Below are positions 51,485 through 61,600 of a DNA stretch of 64,000 nt, one piece after another. The position numbers were made by a program, and so were the translations under genes. This stretch comes from DATJLY01 sp035604615 (lineage in GTDB: Bacteria > Pseudomonadota > Alphaproteobacteria > ATCC43930 > CGMCC-115725). The DNA is taken from NCBI GenBank assembly GCA_035604615.1, contig DATNID010000056.1, positions 1 through 64,000 on the forward strand, given 5' to 3'. Numbering within the stretch: the first letter of the stretch is position 1; each line of letters opens with the position of its first letter. The notes beneath the pieces were generated by a model that ran no database searches, was not told the origin of the DNA, and saw only the letters and a program-made list of their open reading frames with translations.

Positions 51485-52948
51485 ATGCTGAAGACCGGTC
51501 GCGATTTTATCGCAGGCCTGCGCGATGGCCGCGTCGTCTATGTCGGCGGCGAGCGCGTCGCGGACGTTCCGTCCCATCCGGGATTCAGCGGCGGCGCGCG
51601 CACGCTTGCAGCGCTCTATGATTGGAAGGCCGATCCCGCCCATGACGGCATTCTCTCCTTCGCCGAGGACGGCGACCGTTACAGCATGTGGTTCTTGCGC
51701 CCGCGCTCGCGCGAAGACCTCGAGCGCCGCATGCGCGCGCACAAGCTGGTCGCGGATTTCTCGTTCGGCCTGTTCGGGCGCGCGCCCGATCACACCGGCA
51801 GCACGCTCACCGGGCTCGCCATGAATGCCGGCGTGTTCGACCAGATCGGCCCCGGCTTCGCCGCCAACATCCTGCGCCATTACGAGCATACGCGCCGCAA
51901 CGACATCTTCGCGGCCTACGCGATCGTCCCGCCGCCGGGTGCTCGCGATCCGGAATACCACGCGAAACACGGGACGGAGACGCCGGGCCTGCGCGTCGTC
52001 GAGGAGCGCGACGACGGCGTCGTTCTCTCCGGCATGAAGCTGCTCGCCACCGGCGCCGTCTATGCCGACGAGATCTGGATCGGCAACGCGCATCCGGTGG
52101 GGCCGTCGCGCGCGATGGAGACGATCACTTGCGCCGTGCCGTGCAACGCGCCCGGCCTGTCGCTGTGGTCGCGCAAGCCGTTCGCGGCGGAGTTGGCGAG
52201 CCCGTTCGACTACCCGCTCGCTTCGCGCTTCGACGAGAGCGACGCGATCGTCATGTGCGACCGCGTGTTCGTGCCGTGGGAGCGCGTCTTCGTCCACCGC
52301 GACACCGAGATGACGCGGCACATCTACCAGCAGACGCCGGGTCAGTGCCTCGGCAATCATCAGTCGAACGTGCGGTTCTGGGCCAAGATGGGGCTGATGT
52401 GCGGCGTGCTCAGCCGGGTCGCATCGGCATCCGGCACCGAGAACATCCCTGCGGTGCGCGACATGCTGGGCCGCATGGCCTCGCTCGAGGCGATGATCGG
52501 CGGCCTTGTCCACGGCCAGATTCACGCCTACGAGGACTGGCCCGGCGGCCCGGAACATTACGTCTGCTTCAACCGCCGCATCATGTACGCGGCGCTCAAC
52601 TGGTGCACCGAGAGCCATGGCGCCATCATCGAGATGCTGCGCGAGCTCACCGGCGGCAGCATCTTCCAGATGCCGGCTGACGAGAGCGTGCTCGGCAACG
52701 ACGAATTGCGCCGCACGTTCGACTCGCATTGGTGGTCGCCCAACGCGAGCGCGCGCGACCGCATGAAGCTCTACCGCCTCGCCTGGGACCTGGTCGGCTC
52801 GGAATTCGCCGGCCGCCACCTGCAATACGAGAAATTCTATTCCGGTCCCGGCGTCGTGGTGCGCGCCCACAGCGTCCGCGAGGCGCCGTGGGACCATTTC
52901 CACGCCATCGTCGACCGCGTCTTCGCGTTGCAAGAGAGCGCGCCATGA
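51485..52948 (+). CDS. HpaB-family flavin-dependent monooxygenase, oxygenase component
   Basis: The 487-residue protein belongs to the 4-hydroxyphenylacetate 3-monooxygenase oxygenase family (FADH2-dependent, acyl-CoA-dehydrogenase fold): TGRDFIAGLRDGRVVYVGGERV at the start, HYEHTRRNDIFAAYAIVPP and LLATGAVYADEIWI in the central beta domain. It hydroxylates a phenol or related ring using reduced flavin from a separate reductase, which is not encoded nearby. GGGAGGG lies upstream of the ATG. Its stop overlaps the start of a binding-protein gene (ATGA), so ring oxidation and uptake are co-translated. Confidence 0.88.
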   Translation: MLKTGRDFIAGLRDGRVVYVGGERVADVPSHPGFSGGARTLAALYDWKADPAHDGILSFAEDGDRYSMWFLRPRSREDLERRMRAHKLVADFSFGLFGRAPDHTGSTLTGLAMNAGVFDQIGPGFAANILRHYEHTRRNDIFAAYAIVPPPGARDPEYHAKHGTETPGLRVVEERDDGVVLSGMKLLATGAVYADEIWIGNAHPVGPSRAMETITCAVPCNAPGLSLWSRKPFAAELASPFDYPLASRFDESDAIVMCDRVFVPWERVFVHRDTEMTRHIYQQTPGQCLGNHQSNVRFWAKMGLMCGVLSRVASASGTENIPAVRDMLGRMASLEAMIGGLVHGQIHAYEDWPGGPEHYVCFNRRIMYAALNWCTESHGAIIEMLRELTGGSIFQMPADESVLGNDELRRTFDSHWWSPNASARDRMKLYRLAWDLVGSEFAGRHLQYEKFYSGPGVVVRAHSVREAPWDHFHAIVDRVFALQESAP

Positions 52949-54039
52949 TGCGCGTCTCGTATGTGATGGCGCCATTCGCCGCTTCGCTTGCCTGGACGAT
53001 CGGCCCGGCCGCGGCTGCGGAATCTGCCTGGGAAGACGTCGTCAAGGCCGCGCTCGCCGAGGGCGAGGTCGATGTCCATGGCGGGCCCGGCAAGCTCTAC
53101 GAGGAGGCCCTGACCCAGGGGTTTCGCGCCGCCTATCCGGCGATCAAGATCAATTTCAGCGGCTCGAGCGGGCGCGACGCCATTCCGCAGATCATGCGCG
53201 AGCGCGAGGCCGGCGTTTATCATTGGGACGTCTATGTCGGCGGCACGCCGTCGATCCTGCAGACCTTGATGCCAGCCGGCGCGTTCGTGCCGCTGCGGCC
53301 GGCGCTCATCCTCCCCGAGGTGGTCGACGACAAGGCCTGGTACGGCGGGCTCGACGGCGCGTGGATGGACAAAGCGCGGACCTATGTCCTGGCTCTCGAG
53401 TCGTCGGTGACGCCGGGGATGCTGGTCAACTGGGACTTCGTTTCGCACGACGATCTCAAGACCTACCAGGACCTCTTGAAGCCGCAATTCGCCGACAAGA
53501 TCGTGTGGGACGATCCGCGCCTGCCCGGCCAGGGCGTCGCCTCGGGCCAACGGTTCCTGGTCAATTTCGGCGCCGATTTCCTGAAGCATCTCTATTCCGA
53601 CCAGAAGATCGTCTACACCAGCAACACGCGCCAGAACGCCGAATGGGTGGTGCGCGGCCAGTATCCGATCGGCATCGCCACCGCGGTCGAGCAGGTTACG
53701 CCGTTCCAGCAGCAAGGGATCGGGAAGAACATCGCCGCATTGGACGCACCGCTCGCGCATCCGTCAGTGAGCACGGGCTTCGGCACGGTGTCGATGATGG
53801 ATCATGCGCCCCATCCCAACGCCGCCAAGGTCTATATCAACTGGCTGATGGGGAAGCCGGCGCAGACCGACTGGGGCAAGACCGGCCACAACAGCCGCCG
53901 CCTCGACGTGCCCCATGCCGCGCCCGACGAGTTCCCTGTGCCCGGAATCTCCTATACCTGGGATCAGAGCGAAGAGAACATTCCCACCCGCGAGGAGGCG
54001 GCCGCCCTTGCCAGGGAGTTCATTCCATCGCAGCGGTGA
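52945..54039 (+). CDS. Extracellular solute-binding protein (family 1, Fe3+/polyamine-type fold)
   Basis: The 364-residue protein has a signal peptide (MMRVSYVMAPFAASLAWTIG, cleavage near AAAAES) and the type II binding fold of AfuA/PotD-like proteins: GEVDVHGGPGKLYEEAL and DVYVGGTPSILQTLMPAGA. The tyrosine pair of true ferric-binding proteins is not obvious. Translation is coupled to the HpaB-type gene, so an aromatic ligand is more likely than iron. No permease gene is close. Confidence 0.8.
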   Translation: MMRVSYVMAPFAASLAWTIGPAAAAESAWEDVVKAALAEGEVDVHGGPGKLYEEALTQGFRAAYPAIKINFSGSSGRDAIPQIMREREAGVYHWDVYVGGTPSILQTLMPAGAFVPLRPALILPEVVDDKAWYGGLDGAWMDKARTYVLALESSVTPGMLVNWDFVSHDDLKTYQDLLKPQFADKIVWDDPRLPGQGVASGQRFLVNFGADFLKHLYSDQKIVYTSNTRQNAEWVVRGQYPIGIATAVEQVTPFQQQGIGKNIAALDAPLAHPSVSTGFGTVSMMDHAPHPNAAKVYINWLMGKPAQTDWGKTGHNSRRLDVPHAAPDEFPVPGISYTWDQSEENIPTREEAAALAREFIPSQR

Positions 54040-54056
54040 TCCGCGATGCCGGACGC

Positions 54057-55040
54057 TCAGCGGCTCGGGCGCTTGTTGCCGTACAGCCCGTCCGCGAAGC
54101 CCATGTCGTCGAGCCGCCGCACGAAATGCAGGTCCCACAGCTCCATCGGGTTGATGCGCTTGGCGTCCTTGTCCTGCCGGATCGCCTCTTCGTAGACGTT
54201 GGCGATGGCCGCCATGGTGGGATAGAGCCGCGGCTCGAACTGGTGCGCGAGGAAAGCATGGGTCTGTGCCGCCGTCGCGTCGTCCATGCGGCCTTCGTTG
54301 GCATAGCGGTCGCGGATGATGCGGATGGACTTCTCCGGCTCGGTCTTGAAGAAGTGGATCCCCTCGATCACGCCCTTCAAAAACCGCTCGACGATGTCGG
54401 GATGGCGCTCGACGAAGCGCAGGCTCGAGGACAGGGTGGTGAAATAGATCATCGGCAGCGGCTCGACATCGATCGCCTTGAGGCCCGCCGCCTTGGCGAA
54501 GACGCTGCTGGGCGGGGTCAGGAACGCCGCGTCGACCTTGCGGTCGCGCACCCAGTGCCACAGCGGCTCGACATCGTCCTCGCTCTGCGGATTGGTCGGA
54601 TCGAGCGAGCCCTTGCCGTGGTGGATCTGGTCGACGATCTTCACATCGTCGCGGTCCACGTCGAGCCCGCGCTGCTTCAGGAAGAGCCAGTCGTTGAGGT
54701 GGGGGTGCGAGCCGCGCGTGCCGACCACCTTCTCGCGCAGGTCCGAAACGCCGTCGATGCCGGCATCGGCGCGCACGACAAGCTGGCGCGAGACCGTGTT
54801 GATGGTCTGGCCGAGATAGACCCATTCGTCGCCGCGCGCGCGATGGCCATAGGTCGAGACATGGTTGCCGCCGACGAACTCCACGTCGCCGCTCAGCACG
54901 GCGGCATGCGCGCCCGACGAGCTGATCTTACGGTCGTACTCGACATCGAGCCCGTATTTCTCCCACGAGCCGGACTCGGAGATGACATGCAGCAGCGGCA
55001 AATGCGAGCTGGCACGATAGGGAAAGGCGATCTTGTCCAT
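54057..55040 (-). CDS. NMT1/THI5-like PBP2-fold protein without a signal peptide
   Basis: The 327-residue protein has the NMT1/TauA-type fold (LLHVISESGSWEKYGLDVEYDR and AVLSGDVEFVGGNHVSTYG) but begins MDKIAFPYRASSHLP with no signal sequence. It could be cytoplasmic and enzymatic, like dihydroxyphthalate decarboxylases or Thi5, or carry a start further upstream that I cannot see. The Thi5 CCCFC motif is absent. Histidines are frequent in the first third (His13, His18, His44, His60, His66). It converges with the plus-strand binding-protein gene. Confidence 0.7.
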   Translation of the reverse strand: MDKIAFPYRASSHLPLLHVISESGSWEKYGLDVEYDRKISSSGAHAAVLSGDVEFVGGNHVSTYGHRARGDEWVYLGQTINTVSRQLVVRADAGIDGVSDLREKVVGTRGSHPHLNDWLFLKQRGLDVDRDDVKIVDQIHHGKGSLDPTNPQSEDDVEPLWHWVRDRKVDAAFLTPPSSVFAKAAGLKAIDVEPLPMIYFTTLSSSLRFVERHPDIVERFLKGVIEGIHFFKTEPEKSIRIIRDRYANEGRMDDATAAQTHAFLAHQFEPRLYPTMAAIANVYEEAIRQDKDAKRINPMELWDLHFVRRLDDMGFADGLYGNKRPSR

Positions 55041-55104
55041 GGCTCACTCCGCGCGGCGATGCCGGCCGATAGTATGACGCCGCGCGCGCGCGGCGCAACG
55101 CCGG

Positions 55105-55722
55105 CTAGCTTGCGGCCGGCGCCGAGGCCGCTGCCTTCGCGCGCAGGAACTCCTCGAGGAAATCGAGCCGGTCGTTGCCCCACCACATCTCCTCGCCGAC
55201 GAACATGGTGGGGACGCCGAAGACGCCCCTCCGGTGCGCCGCAAGCGTCGCCGCGCGGTAGCGCTCGTCCGCCTCTCGCGACAGTGTGAAGCCGAGGAAT
55301 TCGGCGACGTTCCAGCCGCACTGCGCGGCGACGTCGGCCATGAGTCCCTCGTCCGCCATGTCGCCGCCCTCGCCCCACACCTTGCGCCATGTGTACGCGA
55401 TATAGGCATGGGTCGCGTTGCGGTCGTCGGCGAAGAACGTGCCCTTGTTGATGCGGTCGGGGCCGTAGGATTTCGGATTTTCGATCGGCACGCCATAGCG
55501 CCGCGCCCAGCGGTCCTTGTCCTTCTGGTTGTAGCGGCGCTTCAGCGGCTGCTCACGGCTGGTGGGGCCGGTATTGCCGCCCAAGAGCTTCGCCTCGGCG
55601 AGATTGATCGCGTGGCAGGCGATGCCATGGCCGTATCGCTCGGCGAGCCCCGGCAGGCGCTGATAGGCGAGGTACGAGAAGGGACTGATGAAGTCGAAAT
55701 AGAAGTCGATCGCGCCCGCCAT
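55105..55722 (-). CDS. DsbA-fold 2-hydroxychromene-2-carboxylate isomerase-like protein
   Basis: The 205-residue protein starts with FYFDFISPFSYLAYQRLP, the NahD/HCCA-isomerase signature in which a serine replaces the DsbA cysteine, and ends with GVFGVPTMFVGEEMWWGNDRLDFL, the usual glutathione-binding C-terminal motif. It isomerises a hydroxychromene-type ring-cleavage product in naphthalene-like pathways, or acts as a glutathione-dependent isomerase of an unknown compound. The ATG at 55722 has GGGAGG upstream. It is divergent from the Rieske oxygenase gene, consistent with one aromatic pathway. Confidence 0.85.
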   Translation of the reverse strand: MAGAIDFYFDFISPFSYLAYQRLPGLAERYGHGIACHAINLAEAKLLGGNTGPTSREQPLKRRYNQKDKDRWARRYGVPIENPKSYGPDRINKGTFFADDRNATHAYIAYTWRKVWGEGGDMADEGLMADVAAQCGWNVAEFLGFTLSREADERYRAATLAAHRRGVFGVPTMFVGEEMWWGNDRLDFLEEFLRAKAAASAPAAS

Positions 55723-55859
55723 CGCCGCCTCCCGCCCTTGCCGTTCACGCAAGTGTAATGACGCAAGGCGCGGCGTCGCAACTGGAAGCGCGCCCTGGAC
55801 ATGGGGCTCGCTCTTACCGCAGACTTCAACGAATAGCGGTTGCGGTCGGGGTGCTTTGC

Positions 55860-57113
55860 ATGCTCACGCGCGAGGAGAACGAGCTCTTGACCCGGACGGG
55901 TCCGGGCACGCCGATGGGGCGGCTGATGCGGCGCTATTGGATTCCGGCGCTTCCGTGCGATCGGCTGCCGGAGCCCGATTGTGCGCCGGTGCGAGTGAAG
56001 CTCATGGGCGAGCGTCTGGTCGCGTTCCGCGACACCAAGGGCCGCGTCGGGCTCCTGGACGAGCGCTGTCCCCACCGCACCGCATCCCTGTTCTTCGGCC
56101 GTAACGAGGAGTGCGGGCTGCGCTGCGTCTATCACGGCTGGAAATTCGACATCGACGGCAACTGCGTCGACCAGCCCTCGGAACCGGCCGGCAGCACCTT
56201 CAAGGACAAGGTCAAGCAGACGGCGTACCCATGCCTCGAGCGGGGCGGCCTGGTGTGGACCTATATGGGTCCGCCCGGGCACAAGCCCGATTTCCCCGAG
56301 ATCGAGTGGACGCAGGTGCCGGCGTCTCACCGTTACGTCACCCGGCATGTGCAGGACTGCAACTGGCTCCAGGCGTTCGAGGGCGGGTTCGATGTGAGCC
56401 ATCTCGCGTTTTTGCACCGCGGCACGGCCGGCGCGCGCGGATTTCACAAGGGCGGACAAGGCGTCTATCCGATGCCGAGCCGCTACGAGGTGATCCCGGC
56501 CGAATTCGGCTTCCTCGCCGGCAGCGCGCAGGAGGCGGAGGACGGGATGGTGTGGTCCGCCAACGTCATGTTCATGCCGTTCCACAAGCTCATTTCGGTC
56601 TCGCCCTTGGGCGCCCACGCCTGGGTCCCGGTCGACGACGAGACGACGATGAACTACAGCATCGAATACTGGCCCGACCGGCCCTTGAGCGATGCCGAGA
56701 TGACGCGCTCGCGCGACGGGGATTTCATCCATCCCAAGCTGCTCCCCGGCAGCGATCGCGCGGTGCAGAACCGCGACAACGACTATATGATCGACCGCGC
56801 GCTCCAGAAAAGCGGCGGGTCCTATACCGGCATCTGGGGCCTCGGGACCCACGATTGCGGCATCCAGGAGAGCATGGGGCTGGTCGCCGACCGCACCATC
56901 GAACATCTCGGCGTTGGCGACACCGTGATCGTCAACCTGCGCCGCTTCCTGCTGAGCGCGCTCAAGGCGTTCGAGGCCGGTGGCCGCCCGCCCGGGCTCG
57001 ACGCCGCAAGCTACCGCGTGCGCTCGGGCCGCAAGCTGGTGCCCAAGGGCACGCGCTTCGCCGACGCGGCGCCCGATATCGTCCGCATCGCCGCGCCGGC
57101 TTTCGCGAAATAG
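55860..57113 (+). CDS. Phthalate-dioxygenase-type Rieske oxygenase, oxygenase component
   Basis: The 417-residue protein has the Rieske cluster ligands Cys70, His72, Cys89 and His92 (ERCPHRTASLFFG, GLRCVYHGWKFD) and the mononuclear-iron helix NWLQAFEGGFDVSHLAFLH with His181 and His186. This arrangement and the length are those of phthalate 4,5-dioxygenase and related one-component-alpha oxygenases. A reductase (FMN/ferredoxin type) is needed and is not encoded in the window. I chose the ATG at 55860; a GTG three codons earlier is possible. Confidence 0.9.
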   Translation: MLTREENELLTRTGPGTPMGRLMRRYWIPALPCDRLPEPDCAPVRVKLMGERLVAFRDTKGRVGLLDERCPHRTASLFFGRNEECGLRCVYHGWKFDIDGNCVDQPSEPAGSTFKDKVKQTAYPCLERGGLVWTYMGPPGHKPDFPEIEWTQVPASHRYVTRHVQDCNWLQAFEGGFDVSHLAFLHRGTAGARGFHKGGQGVYPMPSRYEVIPAEFGFLAGSAQEAEDGMVWSANVMFMPFHKLISVSPLGAHAWVPVDDETTMNYSIEYWPDRPLSDAEMTRSRDGDFIHPKLLPGSDRAVQNRDNDYMIDRALQKSGGSYTGIWGLGTHDCGIQESMGLVADRTIEHLGVGDTVIVNLRRFLLSALKAFEAGGRPPGLDAASYRVRSGRKLVPKGTRFADAAPDIVRIAAPAFAK

Positions 57114-57120
57114 CGCGACC

Positions 57121-58122
57121 TCAGTTGCTCTTGCGGTACTCGGCCACGGCGGCTTCGAGGAACGCGAGTTTCCTGGCGCCATCTGGCGTGTCCGCGACCC
57201 ATTTCTCGACCAGCGGGCGATAGATCGTCTCGAGCCGCGTCCGCTCGGCCGCCGAGATCGCCACCAGCGTGCCCTTTTCCTTGGCCTGGGCGCGGTCCTC
57301 CTGCCCTTCCTTCTCGAGGAGTTGCGCCAGCTTGAGGCTGAGCGCCGCGCCGCCGTGCCGGTCGATCGCACCGCGCGCCTCGGGCGGGAGCCGGTCGTAG
57401 ACGGACTTGTTCATCGCCAGGAAGAACTGGCGCACGCCGAGCGAGAGGTCGAAAGCGCTCTTGATGAGGGGCGTCGCGCGATAGGCGCGGTTGACCGCCC
57501 AGCCGTTGAGCGTCCCGTCATAGATGCCGCGGCTCAAGGCCTCGGCCACTTCGGTCGCGCTCATGCCCACGGGCGCGGCGCCCAGGGCGGTGACGATCTG
57601 AGCCTCGGCCGGACCCGAGACGCGGATCTTCAGGCCCTTCAGATCGTTGAGCGACTTGACATGCCGCGCGGTGAAGATGCTGCCGGGATCGTTGGAGAAG
57701 ACGGCGAGCGGCTTGATCTGTTCCGTCCCGCGCAGCAGCCCCGCCTCATACATCTTCCAGCCGCCGAACGCCGCCTCGCCGGCGCTGTGGACCACGTCGG
57801 GCAGGGCGAACAGCGACGAGTCGGGAAAGATCTGCGGCACGTAGGATGCGACGATGATGGTGATGTCGTCGAGCCCGCTCGCCATCGCGTCATATTGCTT
57901 GGTCGGGTTGGGGGTGAGCTGGCCGCCCGTGAAGGACTGGAAACTGAGCGTTCCGCCGCTCTCCTTCTCGACCGCGGCGAGCATGGGCAGGACGCCGTCC
58001 TTCACCACTGGATCGATGGCGGGCATCGTCGTGCTGAATTTGAGCGCGGCGGGGTCGGCGGCGGCGGGACACGCCAGCGCGGCGACGAGGGAAGCCGCAA
58101 GTCCGATCTTTCCGAGCGTCAT
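57121..58122 (-). CDS. TRAP transporter binding protein (DctP family)
   Basis: The 333-residue protein has a signal peptide ending near CPAAADPAA and the TRAP solute-receptor features: LKFSTTMPAIDPVV, TGGQLTPNPTKQYDAMASGLDDI and SLNDLKGLKIRVSGPAEA with the carboxylate-binding arginine. It would deliver a carboxylate to a DctQM channel, but no DctQ or DctM gene follows. The ATG at 58122 was chosen over upstream starts because it begins the signal peptide and has GGAGA upstream. Confidence 0.87.
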   Translation of the reverse strand: MTLGKIGLAASLVAALACPAAADPAALKFSTTMPAIDPVVKDGVLPMLAAVEKESGGTLSFQSFTGGQLTPNPTKQYDAMASGLDDITIIVASYVPQIFPDSSLFALPDVVHSAGEAAFGGWKMYEAGLLRGTEQIKPLAVFSNDPGSIFTARHVKSLNDLKGLKIRVSGPAEAQIVTALGAAPVGMSATEVAEALSRGIYDGTLNGWAVNRAYRATPLIKSAFDLSLGVRQFFLAMNKSVYDRLPPEARGAIDRHGGAALSLKLAQLLEKEGQEDRAQAKEKGTLVAISAAERTRLETIYRPLVEKWVADTPDGARKLAFLEAAVAEYRKSN

Positions 58123-58283
58123 GGACGAGGGTCTCCGGATTGCGCCCCGCGGCATCGTATCGCCGATGGGCGCCCGTGTCTCACGCGATGCCGGAAGAAA
58201 GCGATTCGCGACTTGCATCAAAACGGTGCTAGGCTATTCGTGACTGTTCGAGCAAGGCGCACAACTCAAGACGGGAGGTACTC

Positions 58284-58574
58284 ATGACGACTTTCATGTG
58301 TTTCCTCAATTGGACCGACCAGGGGGCGAAAAGCCTCAAGGACGCCTCGAAGCGCTATGAGGGGACCAAGGGCTTGATCGAAAAGCAGGGCGGCCGCCTG
58401 CTGAGCGCCTATGTGACGACCGGCCAATACGACGTCGTCCTGGTCGCCGACATGCCCAATGGCGAGGCGATGACCAAATTCACCATCGCCCTTTCGGCGC
58501 AGGGCAACGTCAGGACGACGACGGTGCGGGCCTTCACGGCGGACGAGTTTTCCAAGCTCGTTGCCGAAGCATAG
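58284..58574 (+). CDS. GYD-domain protein
   Basis: The 96-residue protein is a single GYD domain: FMCFLNWTDQGAKSLKDASKR, GGRLLSAYVTTGQYDVVLVADMPNGEA and ALSAQGNVRTTTVRAFT. These small ferredoxin-like-fold proteins are common next to catabolic genes and form oligomers; their function is not established. CGGGAGG lies about 9 bases ahead of the ATG. A good intrinsic terminator follows at 58586-58612, so it forms a monocistronic unit. Confidence 0.85.
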   Translation: MTTFMCFLNWTDQGAKSLKDASKRYEGTKGLIEKQGGRLLSAYVTTGQYDVVLVADMPNGEAMTKFTIALSAQGNVRTTTVRAFTADEFSKLVAEA

Positions 58575-58585
58575 CGAGCCGGCAC

Positions 58586-58612
58586 GCCCGCCGGGGCGTG
58601 GCGGGCCTTTTC
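58586..58612 (+). terminator. Intrinsic terminator after the GYD gene
   Basis: GCCCGCC (58586-58592) and GGCGGGC (58600-58606) form a 7-bp GC stem around GGGGCGT, followed by CTTTTC. It begins 11 bases after the GYD stop and is the clearest Rho-independent terminator in the window. Confidence 0.75.
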
Positions 58613-58671
58613 ACTCGGCCCCGTGAAGGCTTACGATAGGGCGTTGCTGCGGCCCTCGGGGGATCAGGCCC

Positions 58672-61600
58672 GTGAAGCAAACCAAGCGGCCCGCCAAGCG
58701 CGCCGCCGCCAAGACGGACAAGGGCGCCGGCGAGATCGCGCGCCTTAAAAAGGAGCTGCGCGCGTCGAAGGCCGCCAGCACGCGGCTTGAGAAAAAGCTG
58801 CGCGCCTGCACCGAAGAAGTCGCCCGGTCGCTCGAGCGCCAAGCCGCGACCGGCGCCGTGCTTCGAATCATCGCCGACACCAAGGCCGACCTGCAGCCGG
58901 TGATGCAGGCGATCGTCGAGCACGCCGCCCGGCTCTGCGATACGCCCAATATCTCCATCTTCAGGATCGTGGACGGCACGCTGCGCATGGAGGCGGCGCT
59001 CGGCGGCTCGGTCGACGGACCGAGGGAGCTGGCGATCGACGTCGGCTCGGGCGCGGGACGCGCGATCGTCGAAAAGAGGCAGATTCACATCGAGAATGTC
59101 GGCGCCGCGCTGAAGGAATTTCCCGCGCTGGCGGCGACGTTCGCCCGCCGGGCCTGGGGCACCACCGCGGCCACGCCGATGCTGCGCGAGGGACAGGCGA
59201 TCGGCGTCCTCGTCGCCGTCCGCCCGCAGGTCAGCCCCTTCTCGCCCGAGGAACTCGAGCTGCAAACGAATTTCGCCGCCCAGGCCGTGATCGCCATCGA
59301 GAACGCGCGGCTTCTGGCCGAGTTGCGCGAATCGCTCGACCGGCAGACCGCGACCGCCGATGTGCTGGGCGCCATCTCGTCCTCGCCGGGCACGCTCGAG
59401 CCCGTGTTCAACGCAGTGCTCGACAACGCCATGCGCATGTGCGAGGCGAAATTCGCGAGCGTGATGCGGATCGACGGCGAAATCGTCGAAGTGGTGGCAA
59501 CGGCGGGCATGGACGCCGATGTCGACGCCTTTTTCCGGGAGAAGCCGCAACCGCTCGGCGCACTGACGGCCGTCCGGCACATGGTGGCGACCCGTGCCGC
59601 CGTTCATATTCCCGATCTGCGCGAGCATCCATCCTACCTCAGCGGTACGCCGTGGCCGGCTGCCACCGTGGAGCGGGCCGGCGCGCGCACAGTGCTCTTC
59701 GTGCCGATGATCCGCGACAGCGATGTCGTCGGCATCATCAATGTTTACCGCCAGGAGGTCCGCCCCTTCACCGACAAGCAGATCGAGCTGGTAGAGGACT
59801 TCGCCGCCCAGGCGGTGATCGCCATCGAGAACGCGCGTCTCCTGACCGAGCTGCGGGAATCCCTCGATCGGCAAACGGCTACTGCGGAGGTGCTCGGCGT
59901 GATCTCATCCTCGCCGGGTGAGTTGCAGCCGGTGTTCGAGACCATGCTCGAGAACGCGGTACGCATCTGTGGTGCAGACCAAGGCCGCTTATGGCGCAGC
60001 GAGGATGGCGGCTTCGTTCCGTTAGCGGCCAACGGGATTCCGACCGATCTCGTCGCACACCGAGGGGCGCGCATTATGCGGCCGGGGCCGCACCATGTTC
60101 TTTCTATGATGGCTCGAACCGGGCAAGTTATTCACCTCCCGGACGTTTTTGCCTCAGACGCCTATCGCGAGCGCGATCCTGACACCGTAGCCGCCGTGGA
60201 GAAGGGGAACATCCGGCTCGGGCTTGCCGTGCCACTTTTGCGGGACCGCGAGGTGATCGGTGCATTCACGTTGAACCGCCGTGAGCCTCGCCCCTTCACC
60301 GACAAGCAGATCGAGCTTGTCGAGAGTTTCGCGAAGCAGGCGGTAATCGCCATCGAGAACGCACGGCTTCTGACCGAGTTGCGCGAAAGCCTCGACCATC
60401 AGACCGCGACCTCGGCCGTGTTGAGCGCGATTTCGGCCTCCCCGGGCGCGGTTGAATCCGTATTCAACGTCATCTTGGAGAACGCCCTCCGCATCAGCAG
60501 CGCCAAGATGGGCGCTGTAGGACTCTGCGAGGGCAAGGGCGTCCGCGTCGAAGCGATCGCCGGGTATCCATCCGGCCTGCGAGAGCGCGCCATCGAGCTC
60601 GCGCGAAATCCTGGGCCGGAGAGTGCGGTCGGCCGCGTGCTCGTGACGCGGCAAACCCAGCAGTTTCAGGATGCGCAAGCAACAGAGGCCTATGCCCGCG
60701 GCGACTCTCTCACGCGCTTTGGCGTGGCATTTGGCGCCGCGTCTGTCCTCTGCGTGCCAATGCTTCGTGACAAAGAGTTGATCGGCACGATCCTCTTGAT
60801 CCGCGAGGAACCGCGCGCCTTCAGCGAGAAACAGGTAGCGCTTGTTGAGAGCTTTGCAGCCCAGGCGGTGATCGCCATCGAGAACGCGCGGCTCCTCACC
60901 GAATTGCGCGAATCGCTCGACCGGCAGACGGCGACATCCGAAGTGCTGGGCGTAATCTCGGCTTCGCCGGGCGAATTGCAGCCGGTATTCGATACCATGT
61001 TGGGCAACGCGGTGCGGATCTGCGAGGCCACTCAGGGCGCCATGTGGCAGGTGGACGGCGATCTGCTCCGTCTGGCCGCGCAACGCGGCATGGCACCGGA
61101 ACTGATGGCACTGAGGCCCCACGGCTATCAGCATCCGCCGGACTCCCTCCCTCAGCAGATGCGGCGCACGAAGCGGACGATCCATATCGCTGATCTCGAT
61201 GCCTATGTCGCGACGCGCGACGAGCCGGCGACGGCCGAGGTCGTCCGCCTGGCCGGCGCGCGCTCCACCCTGCTTGTGCCGCTGTTGAAGGACGGCGAGG
61301 TCATCGGCGGCCTCACCTTGCAGCGTCGCGAGGCCAAGGCCTTCACCGACAAGCAGATTGAACTTGTGGAGAACTTTGCCGCACAGGCTGTTATCGCGAT
61401 TGAGAACGCCCGGCTCCTCGGCGAACTGCGCGAAAGCCTCGACCGGCAGACCGCGACGGCCGACATCTTGCGCGTCATCGCCTCGACGCCCGGCGATCCC
61501 ACGCGCGCGCTCGATACCATCGCCGAGACGGCCGCGCGCATGTTCGACGCCTGGAGCGTCGGCATTCGGCGTCTCGACGGGACCGTGCTGCGCTCGGTCA

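Noticed and set aside
54057..55040. Thi5-type HMP-phosphate synthase
   Set aside because: The CCCFC iron motif and the active-site pattern of Thi5 are absent; only the general fold matches.
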